Assembly: GCF_006716425.1 (NCBI RefSeq)
Contig: NZ_VFOZ01000001.1
Coordinates: 2,418,001-2,482,000, forward strand
DNA length: 64,000 nucleotides
Reading direction: 5' to 3'
Source: Actinoallomurus bryophytorum
GTDB lineage: Bacteria > Actinomycetota > Actinomycetes > Streptosporangiales > Streptosporangiaceae
Shown: in pieces, positions 8,555 to 16,746 of the stretch
How the letters are laid out: each line of letters opens with the position of its first letter
Position numbering within the stretch: position 1 is the first letter of the stretch
The notes under the pieces: model-generated
Told to the model about the DNA's origin: nothing
Seen by the model: the letters and a program-made list of their open reading frames with translations, nothing else
The model's database searches: none
Made by a program: the position numbers and the translations under genes

Positions 8555-9352
8555 ATGACCGGGCCTGAGCGACCCCGGCGGCGGGGAATCTGGATCGCCG
8601 TCGCCGTGGTGACCGCGTTCGTGATCGTCGTGCCCCTCGGCGTGCAGATCTGGGGACGGCTCATCCGCCAGACGCGTACCGACACCGTCTCGTACCGCCA
8701 CCCGATCAGGGCGCTGGAGATCGACTCTCCGGACGGTGCCGTGACGGTCGGCGCGGGGCCGTCGGGCCAGGTGAGCGTACGCCGCACGCTGACCTGGGCG
8801 CTGAGCAGGCCGAACGTCCGGCAGACGTGGGACGGCGACACCCTGCGGATCGACGTCACGTGCAGGCGGGCGGAGCTGTACAGCAGTCTGGAATGTGGAG
8901 CCGACCTCGACCTGCGGGTGCCGGCCGACGTGTCGGTGCGCGCGTCGGTGACCTCCGGGAGGATCGACGTAAGGAACATCGCCGGCGGTCTCCATCTGCG
9001 GACGACGACGGGGATCGTGCGGATGACCGATGTGTCGGGCGGAATATGGGCCAGGTCGCGCTCGGGCACGGTCGCCGGGACGGCACTCACCGCGCCGAAG
9101 GTCGACGCCGAGGTGACCTCGGGACAGATCCGGCTCGGATTCACCGGCCCACCTGAGCAGGTCACCGCTGCCACCACCTCCGGCACCGTGTCGATCGGTG
9201 TTCCGCCAGGCTTCCGTTACCGGGTCGATGGCACGACGGCGAGCGGCTCTCGCCACGTCGATCCGGCCCTCGTCGACGCCGGATCGAGCCGCGCCATAAC
9301 CCTGACGGCCGTGTCCGGGGCGGTCACCCTCGGCTATCCGCCACCTTCGTGA
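8555..9352 (+). CDS. DUF4097-family beta-strand-repeat membrane protein
   Basis: A 265-residue protein with a cytoplasmic basic start, one transmembrane helix (IWIAVAVVTAFVIVVPLGV, about 12-30) and an extracellular domain of repeating short beta strands such as VRASVTSGRIDVRNIAGGLHL, TTTGIVRMTDVSGGI and ARSRSGTVAGTAL, the pattern of DUF4097 (bactofilin-like adhesin fold). Function is unknown; these proteins are often encoded with two-component systems or ECF anti-sigma modules and may act in envelope stress sensing. Here it is four bases from the response regulator, implying the same operon. Confidence 0.85.
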   Translation: MTGPERPRRRGIWIAVAVVTAFVIVVPLGVQIWGRLIRQTRTDTVSYRHPIRALEIDSPDGAVTVGAGPSGQVSVRRTLTWALSRPNVRQTWDGDTLRIDVTCRRAELYSSLECGADLDLRVPADVSVRASVTSGRIDVRNIAGGLHLRTTTGIVRMTDVSGGIWARSRSGTVAGTALTAPKVDAEVTSGQIRLGFTGPPEQVTAATTSGTVSIGVPPGFRYRVDGTTASGSRHVDPALVDAGSSRAITLTAVSGAVTLGYPPPS

Positions 9353-9522
9353 CCCTGAACGCGTCGCGGTGGCCATGAAGCACGGGCCCACCTTCTGGAG
9401 ATGACGGGCGACCGGCGGGGTGCCGTCGAGACTTATCGCGCGGCCGCCGCCCGTACGACGAGCGGCCCCGAGCACCGCTACCGCGCGGCTCGCTGCGCCG
9501 TAAGCCCGTTCTGTGGGTACAT

Positions 9523-9538
9523 CTACCCGTATGGGTAG
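9523..9538. promoter_or_regulatory. Palindrome upstream of the alcohol dehydrogenase
   Basis: CTACCCGTATGGGTAG is a perfect palindrome with six-base arms, ending 18 bases before the dehydrogenase start. A related half site, GTGGGTA, lies ten bases earlier. Position at the promoter of a single gene fits a repressor operator. The rest of the 9353-9556 gap has no other recognisable feature. Confidence 0.4.
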
Positions 9539-9556
9539 TTCGCCAGGGCAGCCGGG

Positions 9557-10729
9557 ATGAGAGCCGTCGTCTTCACCGGCACCCGCTCGGTCATGGTCCA
9601 GGACGTGCCGGACGCGGAGCTGGAAGAACCCACCGACGTCGTCGTGCGGGTCACCTCGAGTGCGATCTGCGGGACCGATCTGCACATGTACGACGGCCGG
9701 ACCGGGGCCGAGCCGGGCCTGGTCTTCGGGCACGAACCGCTGGGCGTGGTCGAGCGGGCCGGTTCCGCGGTGGAGATGGTCGAGCGCGGGGACCGCGTGG
9801 TGATCCCGACCCACCTGTACTGCGGCGTGTGCGTCAACTGCGCGCGCGGGCTCTCGGCCGCCTGCCTGCGGGTGCGCCCGGGAGGGTTCGGGGCGGCGTA
9901 CGGCTACGCCGGCATGGGCGCGTACCGCGGCGCGCAGGCCGAACTCCTGCGGGTGCCCTACGCCGACGCCAACTGCGTCCCGGTGCCCGGTGAGCCCGGG
10001 GACGACCTCGAGGACGATCTGGTCCTGCTGGCCGACGCGTTCGTGACCGGCTGGCACGCGACCGAGCTGGCGGAGATCCGGGCGGGTTCGACCGTCGCGG
10101 TGTTCGGCGCCGGGACGATCGGCCTGCTGGCCGCGTACGGCTCGCTGCTGAAGGGCGCCGCCGAGGTCTACGTCGTGGACGCGGTGCCCGACCGGCTGGA
10201 CAAGGCGGGTGAGCTGGGCGCCGTCCCGGTCGACTACCGGCAGGGCGACCCGGTCGAGCGGATCCGCGAACTGCGCAGGAAGGGCGGGCTGCCGATCGGC
10301 GAGGAGGCGATGGGCGGCGTGGAGGCGGCAATCGACGCGGTCGGGTTCCAGGCATGTGACCGTTCGGTGCCCGGGGAGGAGAACCCCGCCCAGGTCATCG
10401 CGGACCTCGCCCGCCTGGTGAACCCGGCCGGCCACATTGGGATCATCGGCGTCCACACCGAGAAGGATCTGCATCCGGCTCCCCAGGGGTACGCCGACGG
10501 GCGTCTCACGGTGCCCTGGGCCACCTTCTTCGCCAAGGGGGTCTCGGTCCGCTTCGGCCGTACGCACGACCGCCGGTACACCGTCCTGCTCCGCGACCTC
10601 GTCCTGTCCGGCCGCGCCCGGCCGAGCACGGTCGTCAGCCATCACGGCGGACTCGATGACGCACCGGTGCTGTACCGATCGTTCGACCGGCGGGCCGACG
10701 GCGTCATCAAGGCGGTCCTGCGCCCCTAA
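9557..10729 (+). CDS. Zinc-dependent alcohol dehydrogenase, formaldehyde-dehydrogenase-like
   Basis: A 390-residue MDR enzyme. Catalytic zinc ligands are Cys38 (SAICGTDLH) and His59-Glu60 (FGHEPLG); the structural zinc cysteines are 89, 92, 95 and 103 (YCGVCVNC...AAC). The NAD site is AVFGAGTIGLLAA near residue 173. The long insert with YRQGDPVERIRELRRKGG and the NPAGHIGIIGVHTEKD region match glutathione-independent formaldehyde dehydrogenases rather than simple alcohol dehydrogenases. It would oxidise aldehydes or alcohols with NAD+. The stop codon abuts a dispersed repeat element. Confidence 0.9.
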   Translation: MRAVVFTGTRSVMVQDVPDAELEEPTDVVVRVTSSAICGTDLHMYDGRTGAEPGLVFGHEPLGVVERAGSAVEMVERGDRVVIPTHLYCGVCVNCARGLSAACLRVRPGGFGAAYGYAGMGAYRGAQAELLRVPYADANCVPVPGEPGDDLEDDLVLLADAFVTGWHATELAEIRAGSTVAVFGAGTIGLLAAYGSLLKGAAEVYVVDAVPDRLDKAGELGAVPVDYRQGDPVERIRELRRKGGLPIGEEAMGGVEAAIDAVGFQACDRSVPGEENPAQVIADLARLVNPAGHIGIIGVHTEKDLHPAPQGYADGRLTVPWATFFAKGVSVRFGRTHDRRYTVLLRDLVLSGRARPSTVVSHHGGLDDAPVLYRSFDRRADGVIKAVLRP

Positions 10730-11035
10730 GGTCTGGCTCATAGCCATGCTGTTGCCGGGTGGCGCCGCCTTGGCTGTGCCTGGGCGGGGTTATCCACAGA
10801 ACCCCGCTCTACTTCCGCCCGCCGCTGTTCTGGCTGGACAATGAGAGTGGGATGGCACCCCCGGGCGGGTGGGCTCCAGGTGGGTGGGCTCCATCCCGGA
10901 CGGGGCCCAGACGGGAGGGCTCCAGGTGAGTGAGCTCCAGCCCGGACGGGGCCCAGACCGGACGGGGCCCAGACCGGACGGGGCCCAGACCGAGCGGCCC
11001 CAAACCGAGGACTTCGAGACAGGCCCTGCGGCCTA
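10730..11035. repeat. MITE-like dispersed repeat, uninterrupted copy
   Basis: About 306 bp without a credible gene. Three parts: (A) 10735-10857, including GGTTATCCACAGAACCCCGC and GCTGGACAATG; (B) a 16-bp-period tandem block with CCGGACGGGGCCCAGA repeated four times between 10896 and 10990, preceded by GCGGGTGGGCTCC units; (C) the end ACTTCGAGACAGGCC at 11010-11024. All three recur at 57.6-59.2 kb, where an IS110 element splits them. The left end AGGTCTGGCTCATAG is a degraded inverted copy of C. The element fills the gap between two genes exactly, starting after a TAA stop and ending on a CTAG that supplies the next gene's stop. Confidence 0.7.
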
Positions 11036-11821
11036 GATCACCGCGGCGGTCTCGACGGCGAGCTGGAACAGGTCGGCGCGTACGTCCGCCGTGGTCCAGC
11101 CGCGGTGGTCCCAGGCCTCACCGCTGAGGTCGTCTCCGGCATAGAGGTACTGCACGAAACGCACGTCACGGAACGCGGCGACGGCGAGGAAGGCCGCGGT
11201 CTCCATCTCGACGGTCACGCAGCCTTCGTCCCGCCGGGCGCGTACCCGTGCCGGGGTCTCCCTGAAGACGCCGTCCGTGGTCCAGGTCATGCCAATGGTG
11301 TACGGGACGCCGCGGGCGACGAGGGTCGCCACCGCCCTGTCCACCAGGGACGGGTCCACCCGGATGACCCGCGCGGGCGGAGCGTAGTGGTAGGAGGTGC
11401 CCTCGTCGCGTACGGCGGCGTCCGGGACGACCACATGGCCGAGTGCGAGTCCGGGCTGGATGGCCCCCGCGCCACCGCAGGCGACGAAGGACCGTCCGCC
11501 TGCGGCGATCGCCCGTTCGAGGTGCTGGACGGCCAGCGGCGCACCGACGCCCGGGTGGAAGACGGCCACCGGGATCCCGTCGTGGACCAGCCGATAGATC
11601 CGGTGGCCCCCGATCTCACGGGAGAACTCACCGATCCGCCGCCCTGCGTGGGTGGCCACCAGGTCGTCGACCACCTCGGGGAAGAAGCACATCACGACCC
11701 GCTCCGGCAGCGGCTCGGTCAGGGCCGGCGGAGTCGGAGTGATCAGAGCCGTGAAGTTCGGGTCGAACTCCGTCAGTGGAAGATCCACACCATGATCCTG
11801 TCTGGGGATGAAGGACCGCAC
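11033..11821 (-). CDS. Nucleoside phosphorylase (PNP/UDP family)
   Basis: A 262-residue enzyme of the trimeric/hexameric purine-uridine phosphorylase superfamily, which splits nucleosides with phosphate. Seen are VAVFHPGVGAPLAVQHLERAI, the phosphate/ribose loop CGGAGAIQPGL and the signature EMETAAFLAVAAF near residue 208. The C-terminus departs from classic uridine phosphorylases, so substrate is open. The GTG at 11821 is taken as start. It is third in a minus-strand row after the kinase and FHA genes. Its TAG stop coincides with the end of the repeat at 11035, so the last codon may have been altered by that insertion. Confidence 0.88.
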   Translation of the reverse strand: MRSFIPRQDHGVDLPLTEFDPNFTALITPTPPALTEPLPERVVMCFFPEVVDDLVATHAGRRIGEFSREIGGHRIYRLVHDGIPVAVFHPGVGAPLAVQHLERAIAAGGRSFVACGGAGAIQPGLALGHVVVPDAAVRDEGTSYHYAPPARVIRVDPSLVDRAVATLVARGVPYTIGMTWTTDGVFRETPARVRARRDEGCVTVEMETAAFLAVAAFRDVRFVQYLYAGDDLSGEAWDHRGWTTADVRADLFQLAVETAAVI

Positions 11822-11846
11822 CAGGCTAGACAGGCCGGGCGGCGCG

Positions 11847-12671
11847 TCACTCCTGGGGGCGTTCGTCGCCGTCGAGCGCGGCCAGGTCGAGCACGGCCAG
11901 GTCGGGCGGGACCAGAGTGGTCGAGAGCAGCAGCTCCCGTAGGAGGTTGTGGTTGAGGGCGTTGCCGACCGGCTCGCCGATCTCGGCGCGGGTCAGGCCG
12001 GCGACGCCGTCCGCGGACAGGCGGTTGCGTACGCCGACGACGAGGTGCTCGACCCGTTTCCTGGTCCAGCCCGCTTCGGGCGCCAGCTCGGCAAGCTGGG
12101 CGGCGGCCACGTGCCAGGGCAGCGGCTGTGGCCGTGGCTCGTGCAGCAGGTAGCGCTGGCCGAGGACGATCAGCGCGAGGCGTTCGTCCTCGTCGAGCGT
12201 CCAGATCCTGGGCGGCTGCGTGATGTCGCGGTGCCTCGGCGCGGGCCGCCGGCCGTCGGCACCGGTCACGTAGATCTCGAGCAGATGCTCGCGGTGGTTG
12301 GACCCGCGGACGAACAGCGGCGTGTAGCCCTCCTCCAGCGGCACCGGCTCTTCGTTCTCGAACAGCAGGCGGGAGCCGGGCAGCCGGATCGGCACCCGTC
12401 CGTGGTTGTGCACCCACCACTTCTTCCCGAGGTGCACGAGCGCGCCCTGCCTGCGGCTCACCCGCAGGTCGTCCTCGCCGAGGCAGACATGCACCTCGGG
12501 CCGGTTACGGCCGAACACGACCGTACGGCCCTCCCCCGGGCCCAGCGCGACGCCGCCGGCCAGGGTCAGCGTGAAGATCGTCCCCGGCGCCGACGAGGGG
12601 ACGCCGCGCGCCAGGCTGCCATGGCTCTCCGGCAGGATCCGGCCGGCCGTCATCCGACGGATCTCGCTCAC
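11847..12671 (-). CDS. FHA-domain protein, likely partner of the adjacent kinase
   Basis: A 274-residue soluble protein. The segment from about 35 to 130 is FHA-like: TVVFGRNRPEVHVCLGEDDLRVSRRQG followed by WWVHNHGRVPIRLPG has the Gly-Arg, Ser-Arg-Arg and Asn-His-Gly positions used for phosphothreonine binding. The C-terminal half has a winged-helix-like region (WHVAAAQLAELAPEAGWTRKRVEHLVVGVRNRL) seen in actinobacterial FHA proteins. It starts 54 bases after the Ser/Thr kinase gene and is probably recruited by its phosphorylation. Downstream output is unknown. Confidence 0.85.
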   Translation of the reverse strand: MSEIRRMTAGRILPESHGSLARGVPSSAPGTIFTLTLAGGVALGPGEGRTVVFGRNRPEVHVCLGEDDLRVSRRQGALVHLGKKWWVHNHGRVPIRLPGSRLLFENEEPVPLEEGYTPLFVRGSNHREHLLEIYVTGADGRRPAPRHRDITQPPRIWTLDEDERLALIVLGQRYLLHEPRPQPLPWHVAAAQLAELAPEAGWTRKRVEHLVVGVRNRLSADGVAGLTRAEIGEPVGNALNHNLLRELLLSTTLVPPDLAVLDLAALDGDERPQE

Positions 12672-12725
12672 CTGGCCCTCCCGAGAAGGCTCGTCCCGAC
12701 AGGTGTCCCCGGCGTACGGTCCGCG

Positions 12726-14516
12726 TCAGCCGGCCGGCAGCCTGGCCGCGGCGGCCGACGCGAGGGTCTCGGCGCTGTCGCACAGCCGCCCGCCGGCCTC
12801 TCCGCCGGAGACCACGAGGAAGACGAGCTCGGCGGTGGTGTTCCCGCTCGTGTCCCGGTAGGAGCGGTGGACCACCTGGACCAGGCAGGTGCCGCGCCCG
12901 TCCCCACCGGGCGTGATGTACGCCGGGTGGCCGCCGAGCCGCCTCGGATGGCCGTCCGGCGCGGTCAGCGGACCGTCGCGGTCGAAGCGGAGCTGGATCG
13001 TGGTGTCGCCGGTGCCGCTGTGCCAGTGGCAGTCCCACCGGCCGAACCCCGCCTCGGGATGCGCGCCGTCGATGCCGCGTACCCGCGAGAGCGCGGCGGG
13101 GTCGAGGAGCCCGCAGGCGTCCAGGTTGCCCAGCGACCGTGCCGGCAGCGCGTGGGCACGCCGTGGGATCCGGCCGCGGCCGAGCACCGTCGCCGCACGG
13201 TCGGTGGCGAGCGTGGCGGCGGCGCAGAGGTCCACCGTGCCGTGGCCCGTACGCTGCGCCGTGACCTCCACGAGGTTCCCGTCGGCCAGGACCAGCGTCC
13301 GATCGCACTCGCCGCCGCTCGCCGGCTCGGCCACGATCTCGATCGATCCCCGCCGCTCGACCTGGTCCTGTGAGCCCGGCTCGGGCGCCGGGCCGTTCGC
13401 GAGTTCGACCTTCACGTCCGCCAGGTCGTCATCGCCGCGCCGGATGAGGACGTCGCAGCGGTTGAAGTTGCCGTAGTCGGTGGACAGCTCCGCCTGCCCG
13501 AACCGCTCGAATCCGGCAGGATCCATCAGGGCGCACGGATCGGCCGTACGCGGGTCGCCGATGGCCGAGACCGGGGTGGCCGCCGGCGTGGCCGGCCCGC
13601 CCGCCGGCGCGGAACCCGCCGACCGGGATACCAGCGACGCGCCGGCCAGCACCATCGCGGCACCGGCCGCGAGCGCGACGAGTCCTAATCGGCGAGGTGG
13701 CGCCGGTTCGGGGACGGCACGGAGCCCGAGGAGGCGCTCGGCCTCGGCGGCGTCGGGCCGGTCGGCCGGCTCCAGGGCCAGCATCGCCGACAGGGCGGCG
13801 CCGAGCGGCCCCGGGGAGCTGGGGGCGGCGACGTGCCCGGAGGCGGCACGCCAGACCACGGTCAGGGGGTTGTCGCCCGAGCCGAGCGGCGAGACTCCCT
13901 CCGCCGCGGCGAACAGGGTCGCGCCGAGGGAGAAGACGTCGGCGGGCGGAAGCGGCTTCGCCCCGCGGGCCACTTCCGGGGCGACGTAGGCCGGGGTGCC
14001 GCGGAACAGGCCACTGTCGCTGATGGTCTCATCGCCCCAGAGGGCCCGCGCGACGCCGAAGTCGGTGAGCTTGGCATCGCCGGCCTCGGTGATCAGGACG
14101 TTCCCCGGTTTCACGTCGCCGTGGACGATGCCCAGGGCGTGCACGGCGGCCAGTGCCTCGGCGAGCTGGCGTCCGATACGGGCGACGTCTTCGGGGGGCA
14201 GGACGCCGCCCGCGCCGATAAGGTCGGCCAGATCGCGGGCGGGGACGTACTCCATGACCAGCCAGGTAGCGGCATCGTCGGTGACCAGGTCGTACAGCGC
14301 CACGACCCGTGGATGGTCGATGCCACCCGCGATGCGCGCCTCGCGGGAGAGCTGGCGCAGCCGGCGTTCGTCGGCCGCGGGATGAGCGCGCTTGAGCGCC
14401 ACCGGACGGTCAAGGTCCTCGTCTGTGGCCAGCCATACGGCGCCCATCCCCCCCGAGCCGATCTGGCGTTCGACCCGGTAACGACCCGCGATCAAGGCAC
14501 CGGTGCGTACCGTCAC
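12726..14516 (-). CDS. Transmembrane Ser/Thr protein kinase (Pkn family)
   Basis: A 596-residue receptor-type kinase. The catalytic domain (14-265) has the glycine loop GSGGMGAVW at 20-28, ATP-binding Lys42, HGDVKPGN with catalytic Asp134, DFG at 152-154 and GTPAYVAPE. One transmembrane helix spans 277-296. The roughly 300-residue outer part contains two related segments around DPCALMDPAGFERFGQAEL and LDACGLLDPAALSRVRG, each with cysteines, so it looks like a duplicated sensor fold rather than PASTA repeats. HGD instead of HRD is common in this actinobacterial subgroup. It heads the kinase-FHA-phosphorylase cluster. Confidence 0.93.
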   Translation of the reverse strand: MTVRTGALIAGRYRVERQIGSGGMGAVWLATDEDLDRPVALKRAHPAADERRLRQLSREARIAGGIDHPRVVALYDLVTDDAATWLVMEYVPARDLADLIGAGGVLPPEDVARIGRQLAEALAAVHALGIVHGDVKPGNVLITEAGDAKLTDFGVARALWGDETISDSGLFRGTPAYVAPEVARGAKPLPPADVFSLGATLFAAAEGVSPLGSGDNPLTVVWRAASGHVAAPSSPGPLGAALSAMLALEPADRPDAAEAERLLGLRAVPEPAPPRRLGLVALAAGAAMVLAGASLVSRSAGSAPAGGPATPAATPVSAIGDPRTADPCALMDPAGFERFGQAELSTDYGNFNRCDVLIRRGDDDLADVKVELANGPAPEPGSQDQVERRGSIEIVAEPASGGECDRTLVLADGNLVEVTAQRTGHGTVDLCAAATLATDRAATVLGRGRIPRRAHALPARSLGNLDACGLLDPAALSRVRGIDGAHPEAGFGRWDCHWHSGTGDTTIQLRFDRDGPLTAPDGHPRRLGGHPAYITPGGDGRGTCLVQVVHRSYRDTSGNTTAELVFLVVSGGEAGGRLCDSAETLASAAAARLPAG

Positions 14517-14704
14517 TCCCTCTCACCCCGCTGACGGATCTGTCGGTGGTGTTCGCATTGTCACCAGAACACTACGGCGTGACACCATCGCGCGTGGTGC
14601 GTACGGAGTCTGCTAGAACAAGCTCTGCACAACGCGGGAGCCGCGGAGCCCGACATGGGAACGTTGCAACGCGACGGCACCACACAGCTTTTGGCGGACA
14701 CCCC

Positions 14705-15529
14705 ATGGCAGATGACGACAGGCCGCTCGCCACCCAGATCGACACCGGCAGACCGAGCGTCGCCCGCATGTACGACTACTACCTCGGCGGCAAGGACAAC
14801 TACGTCGTCGACCGGGCCGCGGCGGACCAGATGATGTCGGCGGTGCCGGAGTCGAGGGAGATGGTCGCGGCCAACCGCGCGTTCCTCGCACGTGCGGTGC
14901 ACCATCTGGCCGCGGAGATGGGAATCCGCCAGTTTCTCGACATCGGATCCGGCCTGCCGACCCAGCAGAACGTTCACGAGGTCGCGCAGGCCGTCGACCC
15001 GGACAGCAGGGTCGTGTACGTGGACCACGATCCCCACGCCGTCGTCCACGGCCGGGCGCTGCTGGCCACCGGCAAGAACACCTTGTTCACACACGGCGAC
15101 CTGCTGAGGCCGGAGGAGATCCTCAACGATCCGAAGGTGCGGGCCCTGATCGACTTCGACCGGCCCGTGGCGATCCTGATCGTCGCCATCCTGCACTTCG
15201 TCTCCGACGAGGACGACCCCACCGGCATTCTGCACCGCCTGCACGAGGCCATGGCGCCGGGTAGCTACCTGGCCATCTCCCACATCCTGGACGATCCGCG
15301 TACGCATGCCATCGGAAAGATCCTGACCGCCTCGGGCGCGCCTCCGTGGTACCCACGGTCCCGTTCGGAGATCACCGGCTTCTTCGACGGGTTCGAGCTG
15401 GTCGACCCGGGCGTGACGGTCCTTCCGCAGTGGCGTCCGCCGGCGTCGGCCGCGGTGCCGCTGCACCACACGCCCGACTCCGCGCAGGAGCTGCGCTGGC
15501 AGGTCGCGGGCATCGCTCGTCGCGACTAA
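14705..15529 (+). CDS. SAM-dependent methyltransferase, DUF574 (Methyltransf_19) type
   Basis: A 274-residue protein from the ATG at 14705 (MADDDRPLATQIDTGRPSVA). The hallmark start RMYDYYLGGKDNYVVDR and SAM motif I FLDIGSGLPTQQNVHEVAQ (77-95), then VVYVDHDP as acidic loop, identify the actinomycete-expanded DUF574 family. Members are numerous in Streptomyces and relatives and their substrates are mostly unknown. The frame is open further upstream but lacks family similarity there. An AT-richer TGCTAGAAC at about 14611 may be its -10 region. Confidence 0.93.
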   Translation: MADDDRPLATQIDTGRPSVARMYDYYLGGKDNYVVDRAAADQMMSAVPESREMVAANRAFLARAVHHLAAEMGIRQFLDIGSGLPTQQNVHEVAQAVDPDSRVVYVDHDPHAVVHGRALLATGKNTLFTHGDLLRPEEILNDPKVRALIDFDRPVAILIVAILHFVSDEDDPTGILHRLHEAMAPGSYLAISHILDDPRTHAIGKILTASGAPPWYPRSRSEITGFFDGFELVDPGVTVLPQWRPPASAAVPLHHTPDSAQELRWQVAGIARRD

Positions 15530-15561
15530 GGCGGCCCGCGACCTGACGTTCGCCTCGCCTG

Positions 15562-16134
15562 TCAGGCGGCGGTGCGCAGCGGCTTGAGCGCCTCGCTCCA
15601 CGCGACGACCTGGTCCAGCGTCGCCTCGAGGGCCGGCAGCTGGTAGTCGCCGGGCTTGAAGACGCTGTAGTTCTCGAACTCCGTGGCCAGCGAGAGCGCC
15701 ACCTGGGCGCGTACGTCGGCCAGCTGGAGCTCGCCGGCGATGAGCCGCAGGTGCTCCACGGCGCGAGCGCCGCCGACCGAGCCGTAGCTGACGAAACCGC
15801 AGGCCTTGTTGTTCCACTCGGCGTACAGGAAGTCGATGGCGTTCTTCAGCGCGCCGGACGTGGAGTGGTTGTACTCCGGCGTGACGAAGACGAAGCCGTC
15901 GAAGGAGGCGATCTTGGCGGCCCACGCCTGGGTGTGCGGCTGGGAGTACTGCCCCATCGACGGGGGCACCGCCTCGTCGAGGTGCGGGAGGTTGTAGTCG
16001 AGCAGGTCGACCAGCTCGTACTCCGCGTCGCCACGCCGTACGGCGTTGTCGTACACCCAGCGGGCCACGGACTCGCCGACGCGCCCTGGCCGGGTGCTGC
16101 CGATGATGATCCCGATCTTGGTCGTCATTGTCAT
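15562..16134 (-). CDS. NADPH-dependent FMN reductase
   Basis: A 190-residue flavodoxin-fold protein starting MTMTTKIGIIIGSTRPGR; the ATG at 16134 follows GGCGAGGAGAG. GSTRPGRVGESVARWV is the FMN phosphate loop, and FVFVTPEYNHSTSGALKNAIDFLYAEWNNK is the isoalloxazine-binding loop typical of the NADPH-FMN reductase/azoreductase family. It would reduce free flavins or quinones. It is divergent from the MarR regulator, with a repeat-rich operator between them, so MarR control is expected. Confidence 0.92.
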   Translation of the reverse strand: MTMTTKIGIIIGSTRPGRVGESVARWVYDNAVRRGDAEYELVDLLDYNLPHLDEAVPPSMGQYSQPHTQAWAAKIASFDGFVFVTPEYNHSTSGALKNAIDFLYAEWNNKACGFVSYGSVGGARAVEHLRLIAGELQLADVRAQVALSLATEFENYSVFKPGDYQLPALEATLDQVVAWSEALKPLRTAA

Positions 16135-16173
16135 CTCTCCTCGCCCGGGCCATGCGGGACGGCCCGGCACGTT

Positions 16174-16243
16174 TACTTGCCGCGTGAAGTACTTGCTGTG
16201 TGAAGCAAATACGCTTGTCCGTTGCTTTGTCAAACAAGTACCC
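16174..16243. promoter_or_regulatory. Operator array between FMN reductase and MarR genes
   Basis: Two abutting 16-bp direct repeats, TACTTGCCGCGTGAAG (16174-16189) and TACTTGCTGTGTGAAG (16190-16205), differ at two positions. A third related copy lies inverted at 16225-16240 (minus-strand TACTTGTTTGACAAAG). The whole array occupies the 116-base divergent promoter region, which is unusually AT-rich here. Most likely it is the MarR binding region; the third copy runs to within about ten bases of the marR start. Confidence 0.55.
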
Positions 16244-16250
16244 TGAGGAC

Positions 16251-16736
16251 ATGCCCGCAGCCCAGGAGCGCAGCACGCAGGAAACGGCGTCTCCGCAGAA
16301 GCCACTGAGCCCCGACGAGGAGGCGGTCGCACGGGCGATCGGGCGGGCGATCATCGTCGTGCCCCGCGCGATCGACGCCGATCTGATGCGGGAGCAGCGG
16401 CTGACGCTCAATGAGTACGCCGCGCTGATGCACCTCTCCGAGGCGCCCGACCGCCACCTACGGATGAGCGAGCTCGCGGCGGAGTGCGACGTCTCGCTGA
16501 GCGGCATGACCCGCATCGTCGGCCGGCTGGAGGCCGACCGCCTGGTCGAACGCGTTCAGTGTGCCGAGGACGCACGCGGGTCCAACGCCGTGCTCACCGA
16601 CCTCGGGCTGGCCCGCCTCGAAGAGGCCTACCCCACCCATCTGGCCAGCGTCCGGCGGCACGTCATGGACCACCTCGGCGAGATCGACCTCGTCAGGCTC
16701 GCCGCGGCACTTCGGCGCTTCGCGACCGCGCCCTAA
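16251..16736 (+). CDS. MarR-family transcriptional regulator
   Basis: A 161-residue winged-helix repressor taken from the ATG at 16251 behind TGAGGAC; an in-frame ATG at 16200 lies inside the operator repeats and is less likely. The core reads LTLNEYAALMHLSEAPDRHLRMSELAAE then VSLSGMTRIVGRLEADRLVERVQ, with the wing EDARGSNAVLTDLGLARLEEA. MarR proteins bind palindromes and are released by phenolic or oxidative ligands; a neighbouring flavin reductase fits oxidant or quinone response. Confidence 0.92.
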   Translation: MPAAQERSTQETASPQKPLSPDEEAVARAIGRAIIVVPRAIDADLMREQRLTLNEYAALMHLSEAPDRHLRMSELAAECDVSLSGMTRIVGRLEADRLVERVQCAEDARGSNAVLTDLGLARLEEAYPTHLASVRRHVMDHLGEIDLVRLAAALRRFATAP

Positions 16737-16746
16737 CGCGGGCGCC

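Noticed and set aside
8459-10747. 762-codon open frame on the minus strand
   Set aside because: It lies antisense to the response regulator, DUF4097 and dehydrogenase genes, has no family similarity and follows from GC-biased third positions of the real genes.
10809-11003. 64-codon minus-strand frame with PSRLGPVRDGAHPPGAHPPG repeats
   Set aside because: It is the translation of the 16-bp tandem block of the dispersed repeat.
11010-11035. End motif of the dispersed repeat read as a simple terminator (AGGCCGCAGGGCCT hairpin)
   Set aside because: A weak hairpin exists, but the motif recurs in inverted orientation at element ends, which fits a terminal repeat better than a terminator.
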